Below, piece after piece: positions 1-5,763 of a stretch of DNA of 5,763 nucleotides (the stretch's first letter is position 1; each line of letters opens with the position of its first letter). The stretch is taken from assembly GCA_002403995.1 (NCBI GenBank), contig DHIV01000075.1, positions 864-6,626 on the forward strand, given 5' to 3'. Under the pieces are notes generated by a model. It saw only the letters and a list, made by a program, of their open reading frames with translations, ran no database searches and was not told the DNA's origin. The stretch is from Gallionella sp. UBA4737. GTDB lineage: Bacteria; Pseudomonadota; Gammaproteobacteria; Burkholderiales; Gallionellaceae. The position numbers and the translations under genes are program-made.

Positions 1-1065
1 CGCCTGGGCGGTGATGAATTCGTGGTGATGTTGTTAGATCTCAATGAACAACCTATTGAAGCTGCAGCACAGACAGAATCCATCGGCGAGAAAATTCTAG
101 CTGTTCTCAGCCAACCTTACCAATTTGATCAGCATGTATACCGCTGTACCTCCAGTATCGGTGTCACTTTATTTAAGGACCATCAACAGGCGACAGAAGA
201 ACTGATGAAACAAGCTGATATCGCCATGTATCAAGCCAAGAAGGCCGGACGCAACGCCCTGCGCTTCTTCGACCGGCAGATGCAGGAAAATATCTCTGCC
301 CGTGTCTCATTGGAAGGTGAATTACACAACGCAATTGAGTTCCAGCAATTCCATCTGCATTATCAAATCCAAGTAGATAGTTCATATCAACCCTTGGGCG
401 CGGAAGCATTGATTCGCTGGATACATCCCGTGCGAGGAATGGTATCACCCGCACAATTCATTCCTCTGGCGGAAGAAACAGGGCTGATACTGCCCATCGG
501 GCAATGGGTGCTGGAGACGGCCTGCGCCCAGCTCAAGGCATGGCAGCAAGTGCCGCTTGCCAGCAACCTCGTGCTGGCAGTGAATGTCAGTGCCAAGCAA
601 TTCCGTCAGGCTAATTTTGTGGCCCAAGTGCAAGCCGCCTTGCAGCGCCATGCCGTCAACCCGATGCTGCTCAAACTAGAGCTGACCGAAGGCATGTTGC
701 TGGAGAACATTGAAGACACCATCGCAACCATGAACGCATTGAATGAAATCGGTATCCAGTTTTCACTGGATGATTTTGGTACCGGCTATTCATCGCTGCA
801 ATACCTCAAACGGCTGCCGCTCGATCAGCTCAAGATCGATCAGTCGTTCGTACGCGATATTGTCACCGATATTAGCGATATAGCGATTGTACGAACCATT
901 GTAGCCATGGCACGGAGCATGGACATCGCCGTCATAGCCGAGGGAGTGGAAACTGAGGAACAACTACAACTACTTATAAATAATGGCTGTACTCACTACC
1001 AAGGGTATCTGTTTGGCAAGCCGGTGCCGATTGAGCAGTTTGAGGCACAATTGAAGCAGGACTGA
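1..1065 (+). CDS. GGDEF-EAL cyclic-di-GMP signalling protein, C-terminal part (5' end outside window)
   Basis: The reading frame is open from base 1, and the gene starts upstream of the window, so the first internal ATG at 22 is not its start. It gives 354 residues and a TGA stop. The GGDEF motif (RLGGDEF) is at residues 1-7 as counted from base 1, followed by the usual end of the diguanylate cyclase domain (SSIGVTLF, ADIAMYQAKKAGRN, to about 90). An EAL phosphodiesterase domain covers about 105-354. Its metal- and substrate-binding residues are all visible: E135 in EAL, N195 (NVSAKQF), E230 (LTEG), D257 and D258 (DDFGTG), K278 (KIDQSF), E314 (AEGVE) and Q334 (QGYLFGKP). By family knowledge the EAL half should hydrolyse c-di-GMP to pGpG. 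The GGDEF motif is also intact, so a bifunctional or GTP-activated enzyme is possible. The I-site and any N-terminal sensor or membrane region lie outside the window. By hand count bases 1-240 are about 45% GC, clearly lower than ilvA. Confidence 0.96.
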   Translation, partial: RLGGDEFVVMLLDLNEQPIEAAAQTESIGEKILAVLSQPYQFDQHVYRCTSSIGVTLFKDHQQATEELMKQADIAMYQAKKAGRNALRFFDRQMQENISARVSLEGELHNAIEFQQFHLHYQIQVDSSYQPLGAEALIRWIHPVRGMVSPAQFIPLAEETGLILPIGQWVLETACAQLKAWQQVPLASNLVLAVNVSAKQFRQANFVAQVQAALQRHAVNPMLLKLELTEGMLLENIEDTIATMNALNEIGIQFSLDDFGTGYSSLQYLKRLPLDQLKIDQSFVRDIVTDISDIAIVRTIVAMARSMDIAVIAEGVETEEQLQLLINNGCTHYQGYLFGKPVPIEQFEAQLKQD

Positions 1066-1106
1066 TCGCTTGTAAGATTTTCTAATGCTAAATGGCTGCG
1101 GGGGCA

Positions 1107-1121
1107 AGCCGAGGGTCGGCT
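1107..1121. repeat. Perfect 6-bp stem, 3-nt loop hairpin
   Basis: AGCCGA-GGG-TCGGCT is a perfect GC-rich stem 41 bases after the stop of the GGDEF-EAL gene. It could slow or end transcription there, but the bases that follow (ATGTGTTG) are not a T-run, so I do not call it a terminator. Its right arm also forms the left arm of the longer-range repeat at 1114-1229, so two alternative pairings compete. Confidence 0.5.
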
Positions 1122-1229
1122 ATGTGTTGAAAGTGACGGTTCGAAAAAGTTGGAACCGGACATTCCGGCAGGCTGAACCGACATCATTTTCAGAAAATCG
1201 CCAGAGTCCGGTAAGGCCGGGAGCCGACC
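1114..1229. repeat. 8-bp inverted repeat 100 bases apart
   Basis: GGTCGGCT at 1114-1121 is the exact reverse complement of AGCCGACC at 1222-1229. The 100 bases between the arms contain three more small inverted repeats. This could be the base of one larger folded structure or the ends of a small element. An 8-base match at this distance in GC-rich DNA could also arise by chance, so the biological meaning is uncertain. Confidence 0.4.
1137..1168. repeat. Two overlapping small inverted repeats
   Basis: CGGTTC (1137-1142) pairs with GAACCG (1153-1158) across a 10-base loop. The end of that second arm starts a further hairpin, CCGGA-CAT-TCCGG (1156-1168). The two share bases 1156-1158, so they would exclude each other in a folded RNA. 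Confidence 0.4.
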
Positions 1230-1251
1230 TTCATGAAGATTCACCTGACGG

Positions 1252-1306
1252 CCGCTTCGTGTCGTTAGTTGCCAGTTACATTTGCAAAATGCTTGCCTAG
1301 AAGCGG
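1252..1306. repeat. 7-bp inverted repeat enclosing a second hairpin
   Basis: CCGCTTC (1252-1258) is the reverse complement of GAAGCGG (1300-1306). Between them sits CATTT-GCA-AAATG (1279-1291). On the minus strand this lies 24 bases past the mltA stop, where a transcription end would be expected, but no T-run follows in that direction either. Confidence 0.4.
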
Positions 1307-1330
1307 ATGGTCTTGGATAAAGTAAAGTAT

Positions 1331-2521
1331 CTATGGGCTTCGCGGCGGTTCCGCGCCCTTGGGAAACAACACCCACATCTGGCCGGTCTGCTTCATGCGC
1401 CCGGCCTGGGCCCCGGCCTGCTCGCCAAAGCCCCAGAAGAAATCGCCGCGCACCGCGCCCTTGATCGCGCCACCGGTATCCTGTGCCAGCATCAGGCGAT
1501 TCAACGGCGCAGTGGTATTCGGATAAGTGGTGGCAAGGAACACCGGCGCGCCGAGCGGGATGGTGCGACTATCCACTGCGAGGCTGTACTCATTGGTCAG
1601 CGGCACACCCAATGCGCCCAGCGGTGCGGGCAGATCATTGGGCAATTCACGGAAGAACACGTAGCTGGGATTCTGTTCCAGCAGGCTGGCTAGTTTATCC
1701 GGGTGCTGTTCCGCCCACAGCTTGATGTTCTGCATGGAAGCATCTTCAAGCTTTAACGCGCCCATCTCGACCAGTTTCTTGCCGATCGAATTGTAGGGCT
1801 GCCCGTTCTGTTCGGCATAGCCGACTTTCACCAGACTTCCGTCCGGCAATTCGATGCGCCCCGAACCCTGGATTTGCAGAAAGAACAGATCGACCGCGTT
1901 GTCCACCCAGAATAATTCGCGTCCTTGTAACGGCGCCTTTCCACTATCGATCTCGCTGCGGTTGTAATAGGGCACGACGCGATTGCCTTGCAGCCGGCCG
2001 CGCAGACGCAAGTCCTTCAATTGCGGATAGGCATCGCCCAGATCTATGGTCAGCAAATCATCGGGCGGGGCATACAGCGGGTAACGGAAGCGCGCAGTTC
2101 TAACGCGACTGCCATAAAGCTTGGGTTCGTAGTAGCCGGTGATCAAACCCTGTGACGACCCATCCGGATTGTAAACCTGATAGGGGGTAAAACCCTGCTC
2201 AAAAAAAGCATGCAGGGAGTTGTTGTCGGGTTGCGTCATTTGATTGGCGCGTGCGCATACCGTTTGCCAGCCCGGCTTGTTCTTCAGCGCATTGCAGCTT
2301 TGCCAAAAGGCTGCCCAGGTGGGCTGCAAATCTATCGATTGCCAATCCGGCAGCATCTCCCACTTGCTTACCGCAAATGGTGGGTAAGGTTGGGCTACGA
2401 GGGAAGATTTGGTCGGCGTGGTGCAGGCCGAAAGCAAAATCAACACCAGGGGAATGGAGTGCAGCGTTCCTTTTTTCAGGCGCTTGCCGGAAAAAAGTTT
2501 AATGCAGGACACGCGGCACAC
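1331..2521 (-). CDS. mltA: Membrane-bound lytic murein transglycosylase A (MltA), lipoprotein
   Basis: The enzyme cleaves the MurNAc-GlcNAc bond of peptidoglycan to give 1,6-anhydromuropeptides, and acts at the inner face of the outer membrane. The 396-residue protein begins with a basic stretch, a hydrophobic run and the lipobox LLSAC (residues 29-33), so Cys33 should be the lipidated residue. The MltA domain follows: GLITGYYEP (125-133), YYNRSEID (185-192), LFWVDNAVDLFFLQIQGSG (203-221) and VGYAEQNGQPYNSIG (233-247). The C-terminal 3D part has LAQDTGGAIKG (345-355) and RGDFFWG (358-364). By comparison with E. coli MltA, Asp360 matches the catalytic Asp308 and Asp348 matches Asp297. No ATG is available at the N-terminus. 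GTG at 2521 is the first codon after an in-frame TGA, and GTG at 2512, with TGAG 8 bases upstream, is an equally good or better start. Either overlaps apaG (by 23 or 14 bases), which implies co-transcription and probably translational coupling. Confidence 0.96.
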   Translation of the reverse strand: MCRVSCIKLFSGKRLKKGTLHSIPLVLILLSACTTPTKSSLVAQPYPPFAVSKWEMLPDWQSIDLQPTWAAFWQSCNALKNKPGWQTVCARANQMTQPDNNSLHAFFEQGFTPYQVYNPDGSSQGLITGYYEPKLYGSRVRTARFRYPLYAPPDDLLTIDLGDAYPQLKDLRLRGRLQGNRVVPYYNRSEIDSGKAPLQGRELFWVDNAVDLFFLQIQGSGRIELPDGSLVKVGYAEQNGQPYNSIGKKLVEMGALKLEDASMQNIKLWAEQHPDKLASLLEQNPSYVFFRELPNDLPAPLGALGVPLTNEYSLAVDSRTIPLGAPVFLATTYPNTTAPLNRLMLAQDTGGAIKGAVRGDFFWGFGEQAGAQAGRMKQTGQMWVLFPKGAEPPRSP

Positions 2522-2891
2522 TCAACACGAATTGCGGGATCTCGACCTCGAACTGAGAGCCATCTTCAGCCTGCATCTGGTAGCTGCCGCGCATCGTGCC
2601 TACCTGTGTGGTCAGTACCGTGCCGCTGGTATATTCGAAGCTCTGGCTGGGTTTCAGCAGGGGTTGCTCGCCTACCACGCCCTGTCCGCGCACTTCCTGC
2701 ACGTGGTTATGGGCATCGGTGATGATCCAATGACGGCTGATGAGCTTGGCTGAAGACTGGCCGAGATTGGTGATGGTGATGGTGTAGGAAAACACAAAAC
2801 GGTTGCCCGCTTCATCGGATTGCTCCGGCAGGTAATTCACCTGTGTCTGTATTACGACGCCATGCTGATCGATTTCTTCCATGCGCGGCAT
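2499..2891 (-). CDS. apaG: ApaG family protein
   Basis: A 130-residue protein of the ApaG/DUF525 fold, a small fibronectin-III-like beta sandwich. In enterobacteria apaG lies with apaH, and mutants affect Co2+ resistance and Mg2+ efflux; the biochemical role is not settled. Visible family features: FVFSYTITITNLG (32-44), HWIITDA (54-60), the GxGxxG loop in RGQGVVGEQPLL (68-79), YTSG (87-90), GTMRGSYQM (98-106) and the usual C-terminal strand ending VPRVLH. Against E. coli ApaG (125 residues) the alignment begins around the second methionine, so ATG at 2891 (preceded by AGGT) or ATG at 2882 (127 residues) is the likely start. The frame continues upstream to a GTG at 2927, but those extra residues are basic and run through a DNA palindrome, so they are probably leader. 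mltA follows in an overlapping frame; ilvA diverges upstream. Confidence 0.95.
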   Translation of the reverse strand: MPRMEEIDQHGVVIQTQVNYLPEQSDEAGNRFVFSYTITITNLGQSSAKLISRHWIITDAHNHVQEVRGQGVVGEQPLLKPSQSFEYTSGTVLTTQVGTMRGSYQMQAEDGSQFEVEIPQFVLSVPRVLH

Positions 2892-2906
2892 TTGACCTGA
2901 TTTTCG

Positions 2907-2919
2907 CTTGCGTCGCAAG
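2907..2919. promoter_or_regulatory. Perfect 13-base palindrome between apaG and ilvA
   Basis: CTTGCG-T-CGCAAG is a perfect 6+1+6 inverted repeat. It lies 15 bases before the preferred apaG start and just upstream of the ilvA candidate promoter. It could be an operator for a dimeric regulator serving one or both divergent genes, or a hairpin in the apaG leader RNA. No regulator family can be assigned from the site alone. Confidence 0.4.
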
Positions 2920-2931
2920 GGTTTCACAGTG

Positions 2932-2961
2932 ATTTTATGCTAATCTGCGCGCTATTTTTCA
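2932..2961 (-). promoter_or_regulatory. Candidate sigma70 promoter for apaG-mltA
   Basis: On the minus strand TAAAAT (2937-2932) resembles a -10 box, with a poor -35 candidate TGAAAA (2961-2956) at an 18-base spacing. Transcription would start near 2925, giving a leader of about 34 bases before the ATG at 2891. It overlaps the ilvA promoter candidate, so the two divergent promoters could compete. The -35 match is weak, so this is tentative. Confidence 0.3.
2938..2946 (+). promoter_or_regulatory. Candidate extended -10 promoter for ilvA
   Basis: TGC-TAATCT is a good extended -10 element (TG, one base, then a TATAAT-like hexamer). No -35 box at the normal 16-18 base spacing is evident, which is tolerated by extended -10 promoters. 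The expected start near 2953 would leave a leader of about 22 bases, too short for a peptide-based attenuator of the type found upstream of enteric ilv operons. Confidence 0.4.
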
Positions 2962-2974
2962 GTCGAGTCAAATC

Positions 2975-4483
2975 ATGAATGGATATTTGAAACGCATCCT
3001 TAACGCGCGCGTCTATGACGTGGCGATCGAAACACCGCTGGAACTTGCTCCCAACCTGTCGGCGCGCATCGGCAACACGGTGTTGCTGAAGCGCGAGGAT
3101 ATGCAGCCGGTGTTCTCTTTCAAGTTGCGCGGCGCTTACAACAAGATGGCGCAACTCACGCCGGAGCAGCTCAGGCGCGGCGTGATCACCGCCTCGGCGG
3201 GAAATCACGCCCAAGGTGTGGCGCTCAGCGCGCAAAAGCTCGGTTGCAAGGCGGTCATCGTGATGCCCACCACCACGCCGCAAATCAAGATCCAGGCGGT
3301 CGCGAGTCGCGGCGCGAAAGTGGTGCTGCATGGTGATTCGTATTCCGATGCCTATCAGCACGCGCTGGAGCTGGAGCAGCAAAACAAGATGACCTTCGTG
3401 CATCCCTACGACGACCCGGACGTGATCGCAGGACAGGGCACCATTGCGATGGAAATCCTGCGCCAGCACACCCAGCCGATACACGCGATCTTCGTTGCCA
3501 TCGGCGGCGGCGGGCTGATCTCCGGCGTGGCGGCTTACGTCAAGCAATTGCGTCCCGAGATCAGGATCATCGGCGTGCAGCCGGTGGATTCCGATGCGAT
3601 GTATCGTTCGGTAAAAGCCAAAAAACGCGTCACGCTCGACCATGTCGGCCTGTTCGCCGATGGCGTCGCGGTGAAGCAAGTCGGCACGGAGACTTTCCGG
3701 CTGTGCCGCAAACTGGTCGACGAGATCATTCTGGTCGATACGGATACGGCCTGTGCCGCGCTCAAGGATGTGTTCGAAGACACCCGCTCTATCCTCGAGC
3801 CGGCGGGCGCGCTGTCCATCGCCGGCGCCAAACTGTATGCCGCGCGCGAAAATCTGAAAGGCGAGACACTGGTCGCGATCGCCAGCGGCGCAAACATGAA
3901 TTTCGACCGGCTGCGCTTCGTCGCGGAACGCGCCGAGATCGGCGAGCAGCGCGAGGCGATCCTCGCCGTGACCATCCCGGAAACCCCCGGTAGCTTCCGC
4001 AAATTCTGTGCGCTGCTCGGCAAGCGCAACATCACCGAATTCAACTACCGGTATGCCGATGCCAAAGAGGCGCATGTGTTCGTCGGCATCCAGGTGCGCG
4101 ATCACAGGGAAACCGACGAGCTGGTGGGCAGGTTGCGGCGCAACAAATTAGCCACGCTGGATCTGAGCGATAACGAAATGGCCAAGCTGCACTTGCGCCA
4201 TCTGGTCGGCGGACATGCGCCGGAAGTCAAGAACGAAATCCTGTTCCGCTTCGAGTTCCCCGAACGTCCCGGCGCGCTGATGAACTTCCTCAACAGCATG
4301 AGCCATAACTGGAATATTTCACTGTTCCACTACCGCAACCACGGCGCGGATTACGGCCGCGTGCTGGTCGGCATGCAAGTGCCGCATCACGACAAGAAGG
4401 CGCTCAAGACCTTCCTCGACACACTAGGCTATCGCTACTGGGACGAGAGTGGCAATCCGGCGTACCGGTTGTTCCTGGGCTAG
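2975..4483 (+). CDS. ilvA: Threonine dehydratase (deaminase), biosynthetic, PLP-dependent
   Basis: IlvA converts L-threonine to 2-oxobutanoate and ammonia in the cytosol, the first committed step of isoleucine synthesis. The 502-residue length fits the long biosynthetic type. The PLP domain (about 1-320) carries SFKLRGAYN with the Schiff-base Lys50, SAGNHAQG (74-81), the phosphate-binding GGGGLISG (177-184), EPAGA (275-279) and SGANMNFDRLR (304-314). Two ACT-like regulatory repeats follow: one from about 327 (AILAVTIPETPGSF) and one from about 422 (ILFRFEFPERPGAL). Family knowledge links these to feedback inhibition by isoleucine and relief by valine. ATG at 2975 has GAG at 2965-2967 as a weak ribosome binding site. 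The gene diverges from apaG and is followed after 5 bases by the folate gene, so the two are probably co-transcribed. It is GC-rich: 80 of 120 bases in two sampled lines, 3241-3300 and 3901-3960. Confidence 0.98.
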   Translation: MNGYLKRILNARVYDVAIETPLELAPNLSARIGNTVLLKREDMQPVFSFKLRGAYNKMAQLTPEQLRRGVITASAGNHAQGVALSAQKLGCKAVIVMPTTTPQIKIQAVASRGAKVVLHGDSYSDAYQHALELEQQNKMTFVHPYDDPDVIAGQGTIAMEILRQHTQPIHAIFVAIGGGGLISGVAAYVKQLRPEIRIIGVQPVDSDAMYRSVKAKKRVTLDHVGLFADGVAVKQVGTETFRLCRKLVDEIILVDTDTACAALKDVFEDTRSILEPAGALSIAGAKLYAARENLKGETLVAIASGANMNFDRLRFVAERAEIGEQREAILAVTIPETPGSFRKFCALLGKRNITEFNYRYADAKEAHVFVGIQVRDHRETDELVGRLRRNKLATLDLSDNEMAKLHLRHLVGGHAPEVKNEILFRFEFPERPGALMNFLNSMSHNWNISLFHYRNHGADYGRVLVGMQVPHHDKKALKTFLDTLGYRYWDESGNPAYRLFLG

Positions 4484-4488
4484 CGGCG

Positions 4489-5091
4489 ATGCCGCATATG
4501 ACCAAGCCCGGCATCCGCAAGCGCCTCCTCGCGCTGCGTGAGCAGCTTTCACCTGAAGTGCGTTCCGCCTGCAGCACGGCGATCAGCGCACGCATCGCCA
4601 AATTGGAAATCTACCGGCAGGCCGATGCTGTGCTGGGCTACATGAATTTCGGTGCTGAGTTCGCCAGCGAACTCTGGATACGACAGTTGCTGGCGGAAGG
4701 CAAAAGATTGGCCTTGCCACGGGTGAACCGCTACACCAACCAGCTGGACCTGTATTGGGTGGATGATCCGGAAAACCAGCTGGAGCCGGGATTGTGGGGA
4801 ATACGCGAACCGGTGGTCGAACGCTGTGAGAGGCTGGATGCGCTAAATGAGGTAGAATTCGCCCTGCTGCCCGGGGTGGCATTTACCCGTGAGGGAGCAC
4901 GGCTGGGCTATGGCGGCGGTTTTTACGACAAGCTGTTGGCACGCCAGGGTAGCGGAAGAGACGCGCATCGGCCCGCGTTGGCCGCCGCAGCCTTCGCGCT
5001 GCAAATCGTCGAGCAAATCCCGCAGGAAACGACGGATGTGAAAGTCGAATGGCTCATCACCGAGCAAGAGACGATCGTTTGTTCGAAGTAA
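4489..5091 (+). CDS. fau: 5-formyltetrahydrofolate cyclo-ligase (5,10-methenyltetrahydrofolate synthetase)
   Basis: The enzyme uses ATP to turn 5-formyltetrahydrofolate into 5,10-methenyltetrahydrofolate, returning an inactive folate to the one-carbon pool in the cytosol. The 200-residue length is normal for the family (E. coli Fau/YgfA type). Visible hallmarks are the basic N-terminal helix (KPGIRKRLLALREQLS, 6-21), a WGIREP motif (103-108) and the signature LLPGVAFTREGARLGYGGGF (126-145) followed by YDKLL, containing the glycine-rich ATP/phosphate loop and conserved Arg-Leu-Gly. ATG at 4489 is 5 bases after the ilvA stop; a second in-frame ATG at 4498 would give 197 residues. Neither has a strong Shine-Dalgarno sequence, which suggests translation coupled to ilvA. 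In many Proteobacteria this gene sits near the 6S RNA gene ssrS; I see no 6S RNA-like sequence in the flanking bases here. Confidence 0.95.
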   Translation: MPHMTKPGIRKRLLALREQLSPEVRSACSTAISARIAKLEIYRQADAVLGYMNFGAEFASELWIRQLLAEGKRLALPRVNRYTNQLDLYWVDDPENQLEPGLWGIREPVVERCERLDALNEVEFALLPGVAFTREGARLGYGGGFYDKLLARQGSGRDAHRPALAAAAFALQIVEQIPQETTDVKVEWLITEQETIVCSK

Positions 5092-5134
5092 GGAATCCCT
5101 GAAATTTTAGTTGCAATCAAGAGAGAACGGAAAG

Positions 5135-5763
5135 ATGGCATCATTACCTGATTACGACCCGCAAGAAACCCAGGAGTGGCTGGATGCACTCGAGTCAGTA
5201 CTGAAAAACGAGGGCGCGGAACGCGTCCGTTTCCTGCTCGGGGAATTGCTCGACAAGGCGCGCAATTCCGGCGCAGGCATGCCGTTCAGCGCGACCACGC
5301 CATATCGCAATACGATACCGGTGGACGAGGAACAGCGCTCCACCGGCAACCAGAATCTGGAACACCGCATCCGCAGCTGGATGCGCTGGAACGCGATGGT
5401 ACTGGTGTTGAATGCCAATCGCGATTCGTCCGAACTGGGCGGGCACATCGCCAGCTTTTCCTCCGCAGCCACCTTGTACGACGTGGGATTCAATCATTTT
5501 TTCCACGGCAAGACCGACACGCATGGCGGTGACTTGGTGTACTTCCAGGGCCATTCGTCGCCCGGCATGTACGCACGCGCCTTCCTCGAAGGACGCATCA
5601 GCGAAGAGCAGATGTACAAGTTCCGCCAGGAATCCGAGGGCGGTGGGCTGTCGTCATATCCCCACCCGTGGCTGATGCCGGACTTCTGGCAGTTCTCCAC
5701 GGTGTCGATGGGCCTGGGGCCGTTGATGGCGATCTATCAGGCGCGTTTCATGCGCTATCTGGA
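5135..5763 (+). CDS. aceE: Pyruvate dehydrogenase E1 component, homodimeric type, N-terminal part (runs off window)
   Basis: AceE is the thiamine-diphosphate E1 of the pyruvate dehydrogenase complex. It decarboxylates pyruvate and acetylates the lipoyl groups of E2 (AceF), feeding acetyl-CoA to the TCA cycle. The first 209 residues are present, out of roughly 890 expected, and the frame is open to the last base. The sequence starts MASLPDYDPQETQEWLDALE and closely parallels E. coli AceE through RIRSWMRWNAMVLVL (78-92), LGGHIASF (101-108), VGFNHFF (117-123), GGDLVYFQGHSSPG (131-144) and PDFWQFSTVSMGLGP (182-196). His104 and His140 match E. coli active-site His106 and His142. The start ATG is preceded by GAGAGA at 5121-5126, a plausible ribosome binding site 8 bases away. 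The 43-base gap after the folate gene shows neither a terminator nor a convincing promoter, so read-through is possible. aceF and lpd would be expected downstream, outside the window. Confidence 0.97.
   Translation, partial: MASLPDYDPQETQEWLDALESVLKNEGAERVRFLLGELLDKARNSGAGMPFSATTPYRNTIPVDEEQRSTGNQNLEHRIRSWMRWNAMVLVLNANRDSSELGGHIASFSSAATLYDVGFNHFFHGKTDTHGGDLVYFQGHSSPGMYARAFLEGRISEEQMYKFRQESEGGGLSSYPHPWLMPDFWQFSTVSMGLGPLMAIYQARFMRYL

Larger units (their letters stand above)
1066..1330. other. Non-coding, hairpin-rich intergenic region between converging genes
   Basis: These 265 bases separate the stop of the GGDEF-EAL gene from the stop of mltA, which converges on it. I see no credible gene: the small open frames have no clear ribosome binding site and no recognisable protein family. 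Short inverted repeats are dense. They include AGCCGA-GGG-TCGGCT at 1107-1121, CGGTTC/GAACCG at 1137-1158, CCGGA-CAT-TCCGG at 1156-1168, ATTTTC-A-GAAAAT at 1186-1198, the palindrome CTTCATGAAG at 1229-1238, CCGCTTC/GAAGCGG at 1252-1306 and CATTT-GCA-AAATG at 1279-1291. The hexamer TGACGG occurs at 1134 and 1246. None of the hairpins has a T-tract after it on either strand, so a classical intrinsic terminator is not evident. Inference: a remnant of a dispersed non-coding repeat or decayed mobile element, or a structured bidirectional transcription end. Confidence 0.6.

Noticed and set aside
844..890. Repeated GATAT-like units within the EAL domain
   Set aside because: They encode part of a normal EAL helix (RDIVTDISDIAIVRT) and fit ordinary coding sequence.
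1085..1300. Plus-strand open frame of 71 codons in the intergenic gap
   Set aside because: No Shine-Dalgarno before the ATG, no recognisable family, and most of its length is hairpin sequence. It could be translated only if shown by ribosome profiling.
1341..1355. CGCGG-CGGTT-CCGCG hairpin as a terminator for mltA
   Set aside because: It lies inside the last codons of mltA and is not followed by a T-run on the minus strand.
996..1376. Minus-strand open frame of 126 codons over the intergenic gap
   Set aside because: It overlaps the ends of both flanking genes, has no ribosome binding site or recognisable domain, and its middle runs through the inverted repeats.
2210..2753. Plus-strand open frames across the mltA start and apaG
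   Set aside because: They are antisense shadows of two well-identified genes.
2927..2927. GTG at 2927 as the apaG start (142 residues)
   Set aside because: It adds a basic tail not seen in the E. coli protein, runs through the palindrome, and coincides with the candidate transcription start.
2924..4105. Long open frame of 393 codons on the minus strand across ilvA
   Set aside because: It lies antisense to the unmistakable ilvA coding frame and its product has low-complexity Arg/Asp/Gly/His-rich composition typical of antisense frames in GC-rich genes. No family is recognisable.
5092..5134. Promoter for aceE in the gap after the folate gene
   Set aside because: TTGTTC at 5079-5084 resembles a -35 box but no acceptable -10 hexamer lies 16-18 bases downstream.

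Overview
The window looks like part of a chromosome of a Betaproteobacterium, possibly near the Gallionellaceae/Nitrosomonadales. This is inferred from protein character (a homodimeric-type AceE, ApaG next to MltA, a two-ACT IlvA) and moderate-to-high GC in the housekeeping genes. It was not tested by any search. Four complete genes and two genes cut by the window edges account for almost all of it.

Layout. Bases 1-1065 (+) hold the C-terminal part of a GGDEF-EAL cyclic-di-GMP protein, entering the window just before its GGDEF motif. Bases 1066-1330 are a 265-base non-coding stretch between converging genes, unusually rich in small inverted repeats. Bases 1331-2521 (-) encode MltA, a lipoprotein lytic transglycosylase, whose start overlaps the end of apaG (2499-2891, -), so the pair reads as an apaG-mltA operon. 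A short divergent region (2892-2974) holds a perfect 6+1+6 palindrome and candidate promoters for both directions. Bases 2975-4483 (+) encode biosynthetic threonine deaminase IlvA. It is followed after 5 bases by a 5-formyltetrahydrofolate cyclo-ligase (4489-5091, +). After a 43-base gap, pyruvate dehydrogenase E1 (aceE, 5135 to the window end, +) begins and runs off the edge.

How they fit together. ilvA, fau and aceE are core metabolism: isoleucine synthesis, folate salvage and pyruvate oxidation. apaG-mltA pairs a small beta-sandwich protein of unclear role with an enzyme that cleaves peptidoglycan. The GGDEF-EAL gene is a signalling gene with visibly lower GC than ilvA. I found no convincing new biological system. 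The least explained DNA is the hairpin-rich intergenic stretch at 1066-1330.
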